Origin: Thiobacillus sp. UBA3361
GTDB lineage: Bacteria > Pseudomonadota > Gammaproteobacteria > Burkholderiales > Thiobacillaceae
Assembly: GCA_002360535.1 (NCBI GenBank)
Contig: DEQR01000059.1
Coordinates: forward strand, 1-64,000
Direction: 5' to 3'
DNA: 64,000 nt
Notes under the pieces: model-generated
What the model was told of the DNA's origin: nothing
The model's input: the letters and a program-made list of their open reading frames with translations, nothing else
Databases searched by the model: none
Position numbers and translations under genes: made by a program
Shown here: positions 34,688-43,904 of the stretch, one piece after another
How the letters are laid out: each line of letters opens with the position of its first letter
How positions within the stretch are numbered: the stretch's first letter is position 1

Positions 34688-36247
34688 ATGTCCTCCGTCC
34701 TCGCAGCACGCGATCCCTCACGTGAACAGGCCACGCGCGCCTGGTGGATGGCCCTTGCCCTGCTGGGCGCCACATGGGCGGCCATCGTCGCACTGCTGTA
34801 TCCCAGCGCGGCCAGCATGGTCTCCATCTGGGACCGCTCGGAGACCTATACCCACGGTTACGTGATCCTGCCCATCGCCCTGTGGCTGGTCTGGCGCAAG
34901 CGTGCCTCTGTACTCGCGCTGCCGGCGGCGGGTGATTTTCGCGCCCTGCTGTTGGTCGCCGCGATAGGCATGGCATGGCTGGCGGCAAGGGTAGCCGGCA
35001 TCCAGGTGGGCGAGCATTACACCCTGGTGGCGTTGCTGATGACCTCGGTCTGGGCCCTGCTGGGCTGGGGTCTGGTCAGTGCCCTGTTCTTCCCCATCGC
35101 CTACCTGCTGTTCATGGTGCCCAGCGGCGAGGGATTGACCGCGCCGCTGATCGACTTCACGGCCGACTTCACCGTGTTCTCGCTCAGGGCGTTGGGTTTC
35201 CCCGTCTATCGGGAAGGCACCTTCTTTTCCATCCCCAGCGGCGACTGGAGCGTGGTGGAGGCCTGCTCCGGGGTGCGCTACTTTCTCTCCTCCCTGGTGC
35301 TGGGCTGGCTCTATGCCTACCTGACCTACCGCACGTGGTGGAAACGCCTGGCCTTCGGCCTGGCCGCCGTCATCGTCCCCATATTCGCCAACGGCTTCCG
35401 CGCGGTCCTGATCGTGCTCATCGCCCACTACTCGGACATGACCCTGGCCTTGGGTGTCGATCATTTCATCTACGGCTGGGTCTGGTTCGGTATCGTCATG
35501 CTGGCCTTGTTTTGGTTCGGCAACCATTGGCGTGAGGATCACCTCGTGACTGAAACGCCTGCGTCCCCCGAGACTCCCCACGGACGGATCGCCACACCGC
35601 GCCCGGCTTGGCGCATGGCCCTCGTTGTGGTGACCCTGGTGGCCGTCTTTCCCTGGTATGAACGGCATCTCAGCAACCGGCCGCCATCGCCGTCGCCTCT
35701 GGCCGGCCTCGCGCCCGCCTCCGGCTGGCAAGCCATGGAGCTGCCGTTCACCGGTTGGACACCCCGCTGGATCGGGATGGACGACCAGCGCGCCCTGTTC
35801 CTCGGCAAGGACGTCCGCTCGGTCATGCTGTACGTGGCCTGGTACGGAACGCAGCGGCAGGGCAGCGAACTCATCAACAGCCAGAACGTCCTGGTGCCCG
35901 AAAAGCACGACCTCTGGCGCAAGACCGCGGAATCCGGACGCACGGTCGGCCTGCCCGAAGGAGACTCCCTGCCGGTGCGGGAAGCCTTGGTGGATTCGGG
36001 ACCGCTGGGCCAGCGCCTGCTGGTCTGGTACTGGAACCGCATCGAGGGCCAGACGACCACCAGCGGCATCCGGGCCAAGCTGTGGCTGGCCTGGCGCAAG
36101 CTGAGCGGACAATCCGACGCGGGCGCCGTCGTCATCGTCGCCGCGCCATACGGGGACAAACCCGCCGAGGCCGAACCAGCCCTGCTGCGGGCCGCGTCGG
36201 AACTCACAGCCGGTCTCCACCGGACATTGGACGAGGGCATGCGGTGA
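34688..36247 (+). CDS. xrtA: Exosortase A fused to EpsI domain
   Basis: Membrane transpeptidase-like protease that recognises PEP-CTERM sorting signals. The N-terminal part (about 1-285) has eight or more helices and the three exosortase residues: Cys193 in VVEACSGVRYFLSS, Arg238 in NGFRAVLIV and His259 in VDHFIYGW. The C-terminal part (about 315-519) is an EpsI-type periplasmic domain, with WQAMELPFTGWTPRWIG, VAWYGTQRQGSELINSQN and RLLVWYWNRIEGQ. EpsI is a separate gene in many genomes; the fused form is also known. It is the first gene of a long + strand run and overlaps the next gene by 4 bases. Confidence 0.94.
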   Translation: MSSVLAARDPSREQATRAWWMALALLGATWAAIVALLYPSAASMVSIWDRSETYTHGYVILPIALWLVWRKRASVLALPAAGDFRALLLVAAIGMAWLAARVAGIQVGEHYTLVALLMTSVWALLGWGLVSALFFPIAYLLFMVPSGEGLTAPLIDFTADFTVFSLRALGFPVYREGTFFSIPSGDWSVVEACSGVRYFLSSLVLGWLYAYLTYRTWWKRLAFGLAAVIVPIFANGFRAVLIVLIAHYSDMTLALGVDHFIYGWVWFGIVMLALFWFGNHWREDHLVTETPASPETPHGRIATPRPAWRMALVVVTLVAVFPWYERHLSNRPPSPSPLAGLAPASGWQAMELPFTGWTPRWIGMDDQRALFLGKDVRSVMLYVAWYGTQRQGSELINSQNVLVPEKHDLWRKTAESGRTVGLPEGDSLPVREALVDSGPLGQRLLVWYWNRIEGQTTTSGIRAKLWLAWRKLSGQSDAGAVVIVAAPYGDKPAEAEPALLRAASELTAGLHRTLDEGMR

Positions 36248-37404
36248 ACGATCCCCGTCCCCTCATCGCCCACGTGGTGTATCACTTCGGCACCGGCGGC
36301 ATGGAAAACGGCATGGTCACTTTGTTCAACAATTTGCCTGACGAGGCATACCGGCATGTCGTGATTAACCTGGCCGGCCATGGTGAATTCAAGACTCGAA
36401 TACGGCGTGACGACATTTTTTTTTATGATCTGGACAAGAAGCCAGGCAATGATGTCAGCTGGTATGTGCGTCTCGCCAAACTCCTGCGAAAACTACAGCC
36501 TCGCATCCTGCATACGAGAAACCTGAATGCGATGGAGGCGCAGCTCGTAGGCTGGCTTATGGGCATATGCGGCCGTGTCCATAGTGAACATGGTCGCGAG
36601 GTGTATGATCTGAATGGTCGGAATTGGAAACACCGCATATTGCGACGTTCGGCAAGACCGTTTATTCACCAATACATTACGGTCAGCCGTGACTTGCAGG
36701 ATTGGCTATCCAACTCCTTGGGCATTACCAATCAGCATATCAGGCAAATATATAACGGCGTGGATGTATCAAAATTCCACCCAACACAGAGTGAAAAACC
36801 ACGGATCGAATACAGTCCTTTCTGGGAAGGCGCTCAATTTGTCATAGGCAGCATCGGGCGCATGGTTACCATCAAGAATTACCCGATACTGGTTCAGGCA
36901 TTTATCCGATTGTGTAAAAGTGTTTCCGATCCTTCCGGCCTACGCTTGGTGATTGTCGGAGAAGGGGCGGCACGCGCCCAATGCCAGAAGATGATTAACG
37001 ACGCTGGGCTTACCCGAAACGCCTGGTTCCCGGGCGAAAGTAACGAACCCACTGATTGGTACCGTGCGTTTGATGTTTTCGTTCTGCCTTCTCTGAACGA
37101 AGGCATTTCCAATACCATATTAGAAGCCATGGCCAGTGGCCTGCCGGTCATTGCCAGCAGGGTAGGAGGCAACCCGGAACTGGTAGTAGAAAACCAAACC
37201 GGGACACTCTTCCCTTCCGGTGACGTGGACACCTTAATACAAATACTTCATGAGTATAAAGTTGATTCCCCGCGCGGCCACAATGAAGGAGCGGCTGGGC
37301 GGCGGCGAGTCGAAATGCAGTTTTCCATAGAGCAAATGGTGTCCAACTACAAAGGGATCTACGACGAGCTATTAGCGTCATGCCACCATCGGAAAGTGCC
37401 CTGA
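36244..37404 (+). CDS. Glycosyltransferase, exosortase A-associated (stp2-type)
   Basis: GT4-family, GT-B fold sugar transferase of 386 residues, starting at GTG 36244. RPLIAHVVYHFGTGGMENGMVTLFNNL is the typical N-terminus of the PEP-CTERM/EpsH1-associated group (TIGR03088). ILHTRNLNAMEAQLVG, HSEHGREVYDL, IYNGVDVSKF, IGSIGRMVTIKNYP and the donor-binding LPSLNEGISNTILEAMASGLPVIAS follow. It should act in the cytoplasm on a lipid-linked sugar. From about 36350 to 37380 the DNA is visibly poorer in G+C than both neighbours, suggesting separate origin. It overlaps xrtA by 4 bases. Confidence 0.9.
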   Translation: MNDPRPLIAHVVYHFGTGGMENGMVTLFNNLPDEAYRHVVINLAGHGEFKTRIRRDDIFFYDLDKKPGNDVSWYVRLAKLLRKLQPRILHTRNLNAMEAQLVGWLMGICGRVHSEHGREVYDLNGRNWKHRILRRSARPFIHQYITVSRDLQDWLSNSLGITNQHIRQIYNGVDVSKFHPTQSEKPRIEYSPFWEGAQFVIGSIGRMVTIKNYPILVQAFIRLCKSVSDPSGLRLVIVGEGAARAQCQKMINDAGLTRNAWFPGESNEPTDWYRAFDVFVLPSLNEGISNTILEAMASGLPVIASRVGGNPELVVENQTGTLFPSGDVDTLIQILHEYKVDSPRGHNEGAAGRRRVEMQFSIEQMVSNYKGIYDELLASCHHRKVP

Positions 37405-37405
37405 G

Positions 37406-39319
37406 ATGTGCGGCATTACCGGCATCTTCGACCTGCATGAACAGCGCCCCATCGACCGGGCCGTGCTGGAGCGCATCAACGACATGCAACGGCACCGGGG
37501 GCCGGACGAGGCCGGCCTCTACCTGGAGCCCGGCCTGGGCTTCGGCCACCGGCGGCTGTCCATCATCGACATCGCCGCCGGCCAGCAGCCCATGTTCAAC
37601 GAGGACGGCACCGTCGCCGTGGTATTCAACGGCGAGATCTACAACTTCGTCGATCTGATCCCGGAACTCACCGCCCTGGGCCACAGTTTCAAGACCCGCT
37701 CCGACACCGAGACCATCGTCCATGCCTGGGAGCAATGGGGGCCGGACTGCGTGCACCACTTCCGCGGCATGTTCGCCTTCGCCCTGTGGGACCGCAAACA
37801 GCAGGCGTTTTTCATGGCCCGCGACCGTCTGGGGGTCAAACCCCTGCACTACGCGGTCACCGACGACGGCTTCCTGGTGTTCGGCTCGGAACTCAAGACC
37901 CTCACCGCCTGGCCCGGTTTCCGCCGCGACATGGACGACGAGGCGGTGGAGGACTACTTCGCCTACGGCTACGTGCCCGAACCGCGCACCATCTACAAGA
38001 CGGCCCTGAAGATGCCGCCCGGCCACCGCCTGCTCATCCGCCGCGGCCAACCGGTGCCGGTGCCGGAGGAATACTGGGACGTGCCCTTCCAGGCCCAGCC
38101 GACCATAACCCTGGAAGCGGCCCAGGCGGAATTCATCGAGCGCTTCCGCGAGGCGGTGCGCATCCGCATGGTGGCCGAGGTACCGCTGGGCGCCTTCCTG
38201 TCCGGAGGGGTGGATTCCTCCGCCGTGGTGGCCATGATGGCCGGGCTCGCCGACCAGCCGGTGAAGACCTGTTCCATCGCCTTCAACGACCCCAAGTACG
38301 ACGAATCCCAATACGCCCTGAAGGTGGCCGAGCGCTACCGCACCGACCACCATGTGAACACCGTTGAGGCGGACGACATCAGCCTCGTGGACATACTGGC
38401 CCACCTCTACGACGAGCCCTATGCAGACTCCTCCGCCATGCCCACCTACCGGGTCTGCCAGTTGGCGCGCAAGGACGTGACGGTGGCCCTGTCCGGCGAT
38501 GGTGGCGACGAAAACTTCGCCGGCTACCGGCGCTACCGCTGGCACGGCATCGAGGAGCGCATGCGCCAGGTGCTGCCCTACGGCCTGCGCCACCCTCTGT
38601 TCGGTTTCCTGGGCGCCGCCTACCCCAAGGCCGACTGGGCGCCCAAGATGTTCCGCGCCAAGACCACCTTCGAAGCCTTGGCTCGCGATACCGTGGAAGG
38701 CTATTTCCACGGCGTGTCGGTGATGGGCGACGGCCTGCGCGGCAAGGTGTTCAGCGCCGGCTTCAAGCGGCGCCTCAACGGTTACAACGCGGTGCAGGTG
38801 ATGCGCCGCCATTTCGAGCGATGCAAGCACCTGGATACCATCAGCCAGGTGCAATACCTGGACATGAAGACCTACCTGGTGGGCGACATCCTCACCAAGG
38901 TGGACCGGGCCAGCATGGCCCATGCACTGGAGGTGCGCGTGCCCTTCCTCGACCACAAGTTGGTGGAGTGGGTGTCCGGGCTGCCCGTGTCTTTGAAGCT
39001 CAACGGCAGCGAGGGCAAGTACATGCTGAAGCGGGCGCTGGAGCCCTACCTGCCCCACGACATCATGTACCGGCGCAAGATGGGCTTCGCCGTTCCCCTG
39101 GGGTCATGGTTCCGCGGTCCACTGAGGGAAAGGCTGCGGGGAGCTCTACTCGCCCCTTGCATGGCGGATAGCGGCCTATTCGACATGGCCTTCGTGGAAC
39201 GCATGTGCGACGAACACGCTCAGGGAAGGGGGGATTACAGTGCCGCCCTGTGGTCGCTGCTGATGTTCTCCGTCTTTCTGGCCCAACACGCGCCATACCC
39301 CGCAATCGAGAAAAGATGA
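37406..39319 (+). CDS. Class II glutamine amidotransferase, asparagine-synthase type (exosortase A amidotransferase 1)
   Basis: 637-residue protein beginning MCGITGIFDLHEQ; Cys2 is the glutaminase nucleophile after removal of Met1. The N-terminal domain (to about 210) has RHRGPDEAGLY, GHRRLSIID and NGEIYNF. The synthetase domain has the PP-loop LGAFLSGGVDSSAVVAMM, LSGDGGDENFAGYRRY, and VDRASMAHALEVRVPFLDH. Such enzymes in exosortase A loci (TIGR03108) are thought to amidate a sugar acid or another pathway intermediate rather than make free asparagine. It starts 1 bp after the preceding stop codon. Confidence 0.92.
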   Translation: MCGITGIFDLHEQRPIDRAVLERINDMQRHRGPDEAGLYLEPGLGFGHRRLSIIDIAAGQQPMFNEDGTVAVVFNGEIYNFVDLIPELTALGHSFKTRSDTETIVHAWEQWGPDCVHHFRGMFAFALWDRKQQAFFMARDRLGVKPLHYAVTDDGFLVFGSELKTLTAWPGFRRDMDDEAVEDYFAYGYVPEPRTIYKTALKMPPGHRLLIRRGQPVPVPEEYWDVPFQAQPTITLEAAQAEFIERFREAVRIRMVAEVPLGAFLSGGVDSSAVVAMMAGLADQPVKTCSIAFNDPKYDESQYALKVAERYRTDHHVNTVEADDISLVDILAHLYDEPYADSSAMPTYRVCQLARKDVTVALSGDGGDENFAGYRRYRWHGIEERMRQVLPYGLRHPLFGFLGAAYPKADWAPKMFRAKTTFEALARDTVEGYFHGVSVMGDGLRGKVFSAGFKRRLNGYNAVQVMRRHFERCKHLDTISQVQYLDMKTYLVGDILTKVDRASMAHALEVRVPFLDHKLVEWVSGLPVSLKLNGSEGKYMLKRALEPYLPHDIMYRRKMGFAVPLGSWFRGPLRERLRGALLAPCMADSGLFDMAFVERMCDEHAQGRGDYSAALWSLLMFSVFLAQHAPYPAIEKR

Positions 39320-40230
39320 AACCGCTCTGGATGGATCTCACACGTGTCGCCCATGCCTCCGCCAGTAATCTGCTGGCGGCTGTCGCGCCGTCCTACTACC
39401 TGAGGTTGACCGGCCAGACCGGGCGAGGGCGCGCGGAGGAACGCACGAGTGACGTGGCCGACTACTTCCTGCGCAGCTTCGACGATTATTTCCGGCAATT
39501 AGAGGTGGCCGCCACAGACATTCCGGCATGGCTAGCAGGTAAAACACTGCTTGAATACGGTCCGGGCGACGTGCCCGCAGTGGCCTTGCTGATGATCGCC
39601 TACGGTGCCGAGAAAGTCTGGTGTGTAGACAGATTCCCCATGCTGCGGTTGTCAGAAAAGAACGTCGCCGTTCTGGAATTGCTCCTCGGCGGACTTTCCG
39701 GATCTGCGCTACAACGCGCCCGGGGCTGCTTCCTACGCCACGGCGATCTGCGCTCCGGCTTCGATCCCGCCAGGATCGAATACCGGGTCAATGCCAGTGG
39801 CCTGTCCGGCCTGCGCCAGTGTGCGGACATGGTGTATTCGCGGGCCGTGCTCGAACACGTAAATGACCTTCAAGCCACCTACGCCGACATGGCGTCCGCC
39901 CTGAAACCCGCCGGTGTGGCCGTCCACCTCGTCGATCTGAAGAGCCATGGTCTGCACAAGGACAATCCCCTGGATTTTCTTGTCTGGCCTGAATGGTTGT
40001 GGCGCCTCATGTTCAGCCACAAGGGCGTACCCAACCGTTGGCGTCGCATCCATCACCTGCAGGCGGCCGAAGGTGCCGGCCTGAAGCTGACGAACGTGCA
40101 AACCACAAGCACCGCCGATCCCGCCGATATCCGGCGGGTCCGACCCGCGCTGGCCAAACCGTTCCAGGACCTGGCGGATCAAGAATTCGCATGCCTGGGT
40201 TTCTGGATGGTCGCCGAAACGAGGGCCTGA
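39316..40230 (+). CDS. Class I SAM-dependent methyltransferase
   Basis: 304-residue protein with a methyltransferase core. LLEYGPGDVPAVALLMIAYGAEKVWCVDRFPML is motif I plus the acidic residue, DMVYSRAVLEHVNDLQATYADMASALKPAGVAVHLVDLKSHG is the DxxxS and post-motif region. A distinctive tail WLWRLMFSHKGVPNRWRRIHHLQAAEGAGLKL follows. It overlaps the amidotransferase gene by 4 bases. Likely a sugar or polymer-capping O-methyltransferase, inferred from context. Start ATG at 39316. Confidence 0.82.
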   Translation: MKPLWMDLTRVAHASASNLLAAVAPSYYLRLTGQTGRGRAEERTSDVADYFLRSFDDYFRQLEVAATDIPAWLAGKTLLEYGPGDVPAVALLMIAYGAEKVWCVDRFPMLRLSEKNVAVLELLLGGLSGSALQRARGCFLRHGDLRSGFDPARIEYRVNASGLSGLRQCADMVYSRAVLEHVNDLQATYADMASALKPAGVAVHLVDLKSHGLHKDNPLDFLVWPEWLWRLMFSHKGVPNRWRRIHHLQAAEGAGLKLTNVQTTSTADPADIRRVRPALAKPFQDLADQEFACLGFWMVAETRA

Positions 40231-40232
40231 GC

Positions 40233-41447
40233 ATGCGCATCCTGCATATATTCGATCATTCCCTGCCATTGCACTCCGGTTATACCTTCCGCAGCGCCAA
40301 CATCTTGCGCGAGCAGCATCGGCTCGGTTGGAAAACCCATCACCTGACCAGCCCAAAACAGCTCGATTGCCTGGCCATGGAAGAGGACGTCGATGGCCTG
40401 CACTTCTACCGCACGCCGCAGCCAAGCGGACTTCTGTCCGGACTGCCCGTAGCCAATTACTGGGCACTGATGCAAGCGACCGAACGACGCCTGCTGGAAT
40501 TGGCCACCAGGCTGAAACCCGACTTGTTGCATGCACATTCGCCGGTCTTGAACGCCATTCCGGCCATCCGTGTGGGCCGCCGCCTTGGCATCCCTGTGGT
40601 CTATGAGATACGCGCCTTCTGGGAAGACGCGGCCGTGGACCACGGCACCCAGACCGAGGGTGGACTGCGCTATCGGGCGACCCGCGCCCTCGAGACTTGG
40701 GCGGTCAGGCGGGCCGATCACGTGATCACCATATGCCAGGGCTTGCGCGAAGACCTGATTGCCCGTGGCATACCGTCCGACAAGATCGGCGTGGTCCCCA
40801 ACGCGGTGGATGCCGAGGCGTTCTCCCAAGGGGGACCGGCGGATCCGGAACTGCGTACGCGTCTGGGGTTGACCGGCAAACGCGTGGTGGGCTTCATCGG
40901 CTCTTTTTACGCATACGAAGGGCTCGATCTACTGATTGGAACCCTGCCGCGGTTATTGGAACTGGACCGCGACATCCGGGTGTTGTTGGTTGGCGGTGGT
41001 CCGCAAGAGACCAACCTGAAGGCCCAGGCACAGGCACTCGGAGTGGCCGACAAGGTCCTGTTCACAGGCCGGGTGCCGCATGCGCAAGTGGGTCAATACT
41101 ACGATCAGATCGACCTGCTGGCGTACCCCCGGCAACCGATGCGCCTCACGAATCTGGTGACTCCCCTGAAACCATTGGAAGCCATGGCCCAGGGCCGCCT
41201 GTTCATCGCCTCGGATGTGGGCGGCCACAAGGAGCTCATCGAAGACGGCAGAACGGGTTTGCTCTTCAGGGCCGGCGATGGGCGGGACTTGGCGGACAAG
41301 GTGGTCGCCGCATTCAATCTGCCCGCCGGGGGAGAGGAACTCCGTCGCAGTGCCCGTCGTTTCGTCGAAGAGGAACGGACCTGGGTCCGTTCCGTTGCCC
41401 GCTACCAAGACATTTACGGCAGGTTATCAGGTGGCCGGCCGGTTTGA
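40233..41447 (+). CDS. Glycosyltransferase, exosortase A-associated (Daro_2409 type)
   Basis: 404-residue GT4-family enzyme. MRILHIFDHSLPLHSGYTFRSANI with REQHRLGWKTHHLTSPKQ is the hallmark N-terminus of the exosortase-associated Daro_2409 family (TIGR04063). LLHAHSPVLNAIPAIRVGRRLGIPVVYEIRAFWEDAA, VPNAVDAEAF, FIGSFYAYEGLDLLI and the donor-binding LKPLEAMAQGRLFIASDVGGHKELI follow. It lies 2 bp after the methyltransferase gene. Donor and acceptor sugars are unknown. Confidence 0.92.
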   Translation: MRILHIFDHSLPLHSGYTFRSANILREQHRLGWKTHHLTSPKQLDCLAMEEDVDGLHFYRTPQPSGLLSGLPVANYWALMQATERRLLELATRLKPDLLHAHSPVLNAIPAIRVGRRLGIPVVYEIRAFWEDAAVDHGTQTEGGLRYRATRALETWAVRRADHVITICQGLREDLIARGIPSDKIGVVPNAVDAEAFSQGGPADPELRTRLGLTGKRVVGFIGSFYAYEGLDLLIGTLPRLLELDRDIRVLLVGGGPQETNLKAQAQALGVADKVLFTGRVPHAQVGQYYDQIDLLAYPRQPMRLTNLVTPLKPLEAMAQGRLFIASDVGGHKELIEDGRTGLLFRAGDGRDLADKVVAAFNLPAGGEELRRSARRFVEEERTWVRSVARYQDIYGRLSGGRPV

Positions 41448-41469
41448 CACGCGCGGGGATCGAGTACGA

Positions 41470-42537
41470 GTGGTCATGGCCGGTCCATTGCCGCCGGCGA
41501 TCGGCGGGATGGCCACCGTCATCGAGGACATGAGCCGCTCGTCGTTGGCGAGCCAGGTTGACCTGCGCCTTTTCGACACCAAGAAAACCACACCCGAGGG
41601 GCGCAGCCTGCTGCAAGCCATAGGGGCGAGATTTTCCTTGTGGCGCGCGTGGTGGCGGCAGGTATCGAGCAAGAACACCGTGGCGCACATACACACCTGT
41701 AGCGGCCTGAGCTATTTCCTGGATATCTGCCTGCTCCTGCTGGCCAGGCTGGCTGGCAGTCCGGTGGTATTACATATCCACGGTGCCCGGTTCGATCGGT
41801 TCCTCGACGGCCTGCCGTCCCCCCTGCGTTTGCTGGCCCAATTCGGCGCGAGAAATGCCAGCGCAGTGGTCGTATTGTCCGAAGAATGGCGCGAACGCAT
41901 GGCGTCCCGCCTGCCCGGTGCCCGGCTGACCGTGATCCACAACGCAGTGGCCGAACCCCCTGAAGTCATTGCCGGCGCGAAGAAAGGCCACACCGTCCTG
42001 TTCCTCGGTAACCTATGCGCAAGGAAGGGCGTATGGGACCTGCTGCAGGCAATGGTTGAACTCAACGGTCAGGTCCGTCTGGTATTCGTCGGAGGCGAGG
42101 AGGAACCGGGGATCGGCCCGAAACTGCAACAGGAGATCCAGCGGCTTGGGCTCGATGAGCACGTTATGTTGGCCGGACCGGCATTCGGCGCGGAGAAATA
42201 TCGCTGGTTGGCCGAGGCGGATTGCTTCGCGTTGCCTTCCCATGCGGAGGGGCTGCCCATCGCGCTGTTGGAGGCGATGGCCGCCCGCCTGCCTGTCGTG
42301 GTGACACCCGTGGGAGGCATTCCCTCGGTAATCGAGGATGAGGTAAACGGCCTGCTGGTTCCCGTAGGGGATGCAGCGGCCCTGGCCAAGGCTCTGCGAC
42401 GACTGATCGAGGATGCGGAACTGCGTGTCCGGCTAGGTGAGGCGGCGCACACCCTCTGCATGGCCCGGTTTGGCATGCAAAGGGCCGTGGAAGATTATCT
42501 CCGCCTCTACCGTAAGCTTCTCCCGAATCCAGCATGA
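41470..42537 (+). CDS. Glycosyltransferase family 4 protein
   Basis: About 355 residues, GT-B fold. RVVMAGPLPPAIGGMATVIEDM is the N-terminal glycine-rich acceptor loop. AHIHTCSGLSYFLDICLLLLARLAGSPVVLHIHGARFDRFLD, VIHNAVAEPPEV, FLGNLCARKGVWDLLQAM and FALPSHAEGLPIALLEAMAARLPVVVTPVGGIPSVIED complete the GT4 pattern. Start is taken as GTG 41470 (GGGGA about 9 bases upstream); ATG 41476 is equally possible. It overlaps the CapK-like gene by 4 bases, so the two are translationally coupled. Confidence 0.87.
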   Translation: MVMAGPLPPAIGGMATVIEDMSRSSLASQVDLRLFDTKKTTPEGRSLLQAIGARFSLWRAWWRQVSSKNTVAHIHTCSGLSYFLDICLLLLARLAGSPVVLHIHGARFDRFLDGLPSPLRLLAQFGARNASAVVVLSEEWRERMASRLPGARLTVIHNAVAEPPEVIAGAKKGHTVLFLGNLCARKGVWDLLQAMVELNGQVRLVFVGGEEEPGIGPKLQQEIQRLGLDEHVMLAGPAFGAEKYRWLAEADCFALPSHAEGLPIALLEAMAARLPVVVTPVGGIPSVIEDEVNGLLVPVGDAAALAKALRRLIEDAELRVRLGEAAHTLCMARFGMQRAVEDYLRLYRKLLPNPA

Positions 42538-43904
42538 GCCTCTACACCCGTCTCGTCTCCGATCTGATATTTCCCGTCCAGGAGCGGCTCAAACACCACG
42601 ACACGGTGCGGGTGCGACGGGAAATGGAGCAAAGCCAGTATTGGCCCGCCGAGAAGCTCGAAGCCCTGCGCGTCGATCGTCTCAGGGCGCTGTGTGACCA
42701 CGCGGGCCGGCATGTCCCTTACTACCGGGACCTGTTCCGGCGGCTGGATTTCCAGCCCGAGAAGGTGGACTCGGTTAACGCGCTGCAACGGCTGCCCCTG
42801 CTCGACAAAGCCACCATCAGAACGCATCAACAAGGGCTCAAATCGGAACAGGCACGTGGGCTCGCGCGCTTCAATACCGGCGGATCGAGCGGCGAGCCAC
42901 TCATCTTCTTCATCGGCAAGGAACGGGTGGCGCACGACGTGGCCGCGAAATGGCGGGCGACCCGCTGGTGGGGCGTGGATATCGGAGACCCGGAAATCGT
43001 GCTTTGGGGCTCGCCCATCGAGTTGGGCAGCCAGGACCGGCTGCGTTTGCTGCGCGACGCACTCATGCGCACCAAGCTGTTGCCCGCCTTCGAGATGTCC
43101 CCCGACAGGGTCGCGGGCTTCATTCGCGAGATACGCGCCATGAGACCCAAAATGCTGTTCGGCTATCCCTCGGCCTTCAGCCACATCGCGCAACACGCCG
43201 AAGCGCACGGAACCCGCCTGGACGACCTGGGCATCAGGGTCGCCTTTGTCACCTCCGAGCAGCTCTACGATCACCAGCGCGCGCTTATCGAACGGGTCTT
43301 CGGCTGTCCGGTGGCCAACGGATACGGCGGGCGCGATGCCGGTTTCATCGCCCACCAATGCCCGGCCGGCGGCCTGCACCTGACCCACGAGGACATCATC
43401 GTGGAAATCGTGGATGCGGAGGGGCATGTCCAGGGCCCCGGACAGGCCGGAGAAATCGTGGTCACCCACCTGGCGACGCGGGATTTTCCCTTCATCCGCT
43501 ACCGCAGCGGCGATGTGGGCGTGCTCGACGACCGGCCCTGCGCCTGTGGCAAGACCCTGCCCCTGTTGAAGGAGGTGCGGGGGCGCACCTCGGATTTCAT
43601 CGTGGCGCGAGATGGGACAGTCATGCATGGCCTGGCCCTGATCTACATCATTCGCGACCTGCCAGGCGTGCGCCAATTCAAGATCGTGCAGGAAAGCCTG
43701 GACCTGACCCGCATCCTGCTGGTCACCGACGACCGCTTCGATGCGGGGCGGCTGACCGGTATCCAACGCGACGCCAAGGCGCGCCTGGGAGAGGAGGTCA
43801 CAGTGGAAGTCCGACTGGTGGACGACATCCCGCCGGAGAAATCCGGCAAGTACCGGTATGTCGTCAGTCATGTCGATGCCGCGCAGGCGAAGGCGCAAGA
43901 ATGA
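42534..43904 (+). CDS. CapK/phenylacetate-CoA-ligase-like adenylating enzyme
   Basis: 456-residue member of the PaaK/CapK branch of the ANL superfamily. NTGGSSGEPLIFFIGKERV is the P-loop for ATP. GYPSAFSHIAQHAEAHGTRLDDLGIRVAFVTSEQLYDHQRALIERVFGCPVANGYGGRDAGFIAHQCPAGGLH is the adenylate-binding block, and FIRYRSGDVGVLDD and VRGRTSDFIVARDGTVMHG follow. VDDIPPEKSGKYRYVVS near the end holds the C-terminal lysine region. In polysaccharide loci such proteins activate an acid or amino acid for attachment to sugars. The substrate is unknown. Confidence 0.88.
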   Translation: MSLYTRLVSDLIFPVQERLKHHDTVRVRREMEQSQYWPAEKLEALRVDRLRALCDHAGRHVPYYRDLFRRLDFQPEKVDSVNALQRLPLLDKATIRTHQQGLKSEQARGLARFNTGGSSGEPLIFFIGKERVAHDVAAKWRATRWWGVDIGDPEIVLWGSPIELGSQDRLRLLRDALMRTKLLPAFEMSPDRVAGFIREIRAMRPKMLFGYPSAFSHIAQHAEAHGTRLDDLGIRVAFVTSEQLYDHQRALIERVFGCPVANGYGGRDAGFIAHQCPAGGLHLTHEDIIVEIVDAEGHVQGPGQAGEIVVTHLATRDFPFIRYRSGDVGVLDDRPCACGKTLPLLKEVRGRTSDFIVARDGTVMHGLALIYIIRDLPGVRQFKIVQESLDLTRILLVTDDRFDAGRLTGIQRDAKARLGEEVTVEVRLVDDIPPEKSGKYRYVVSHVDAAQAKAQE

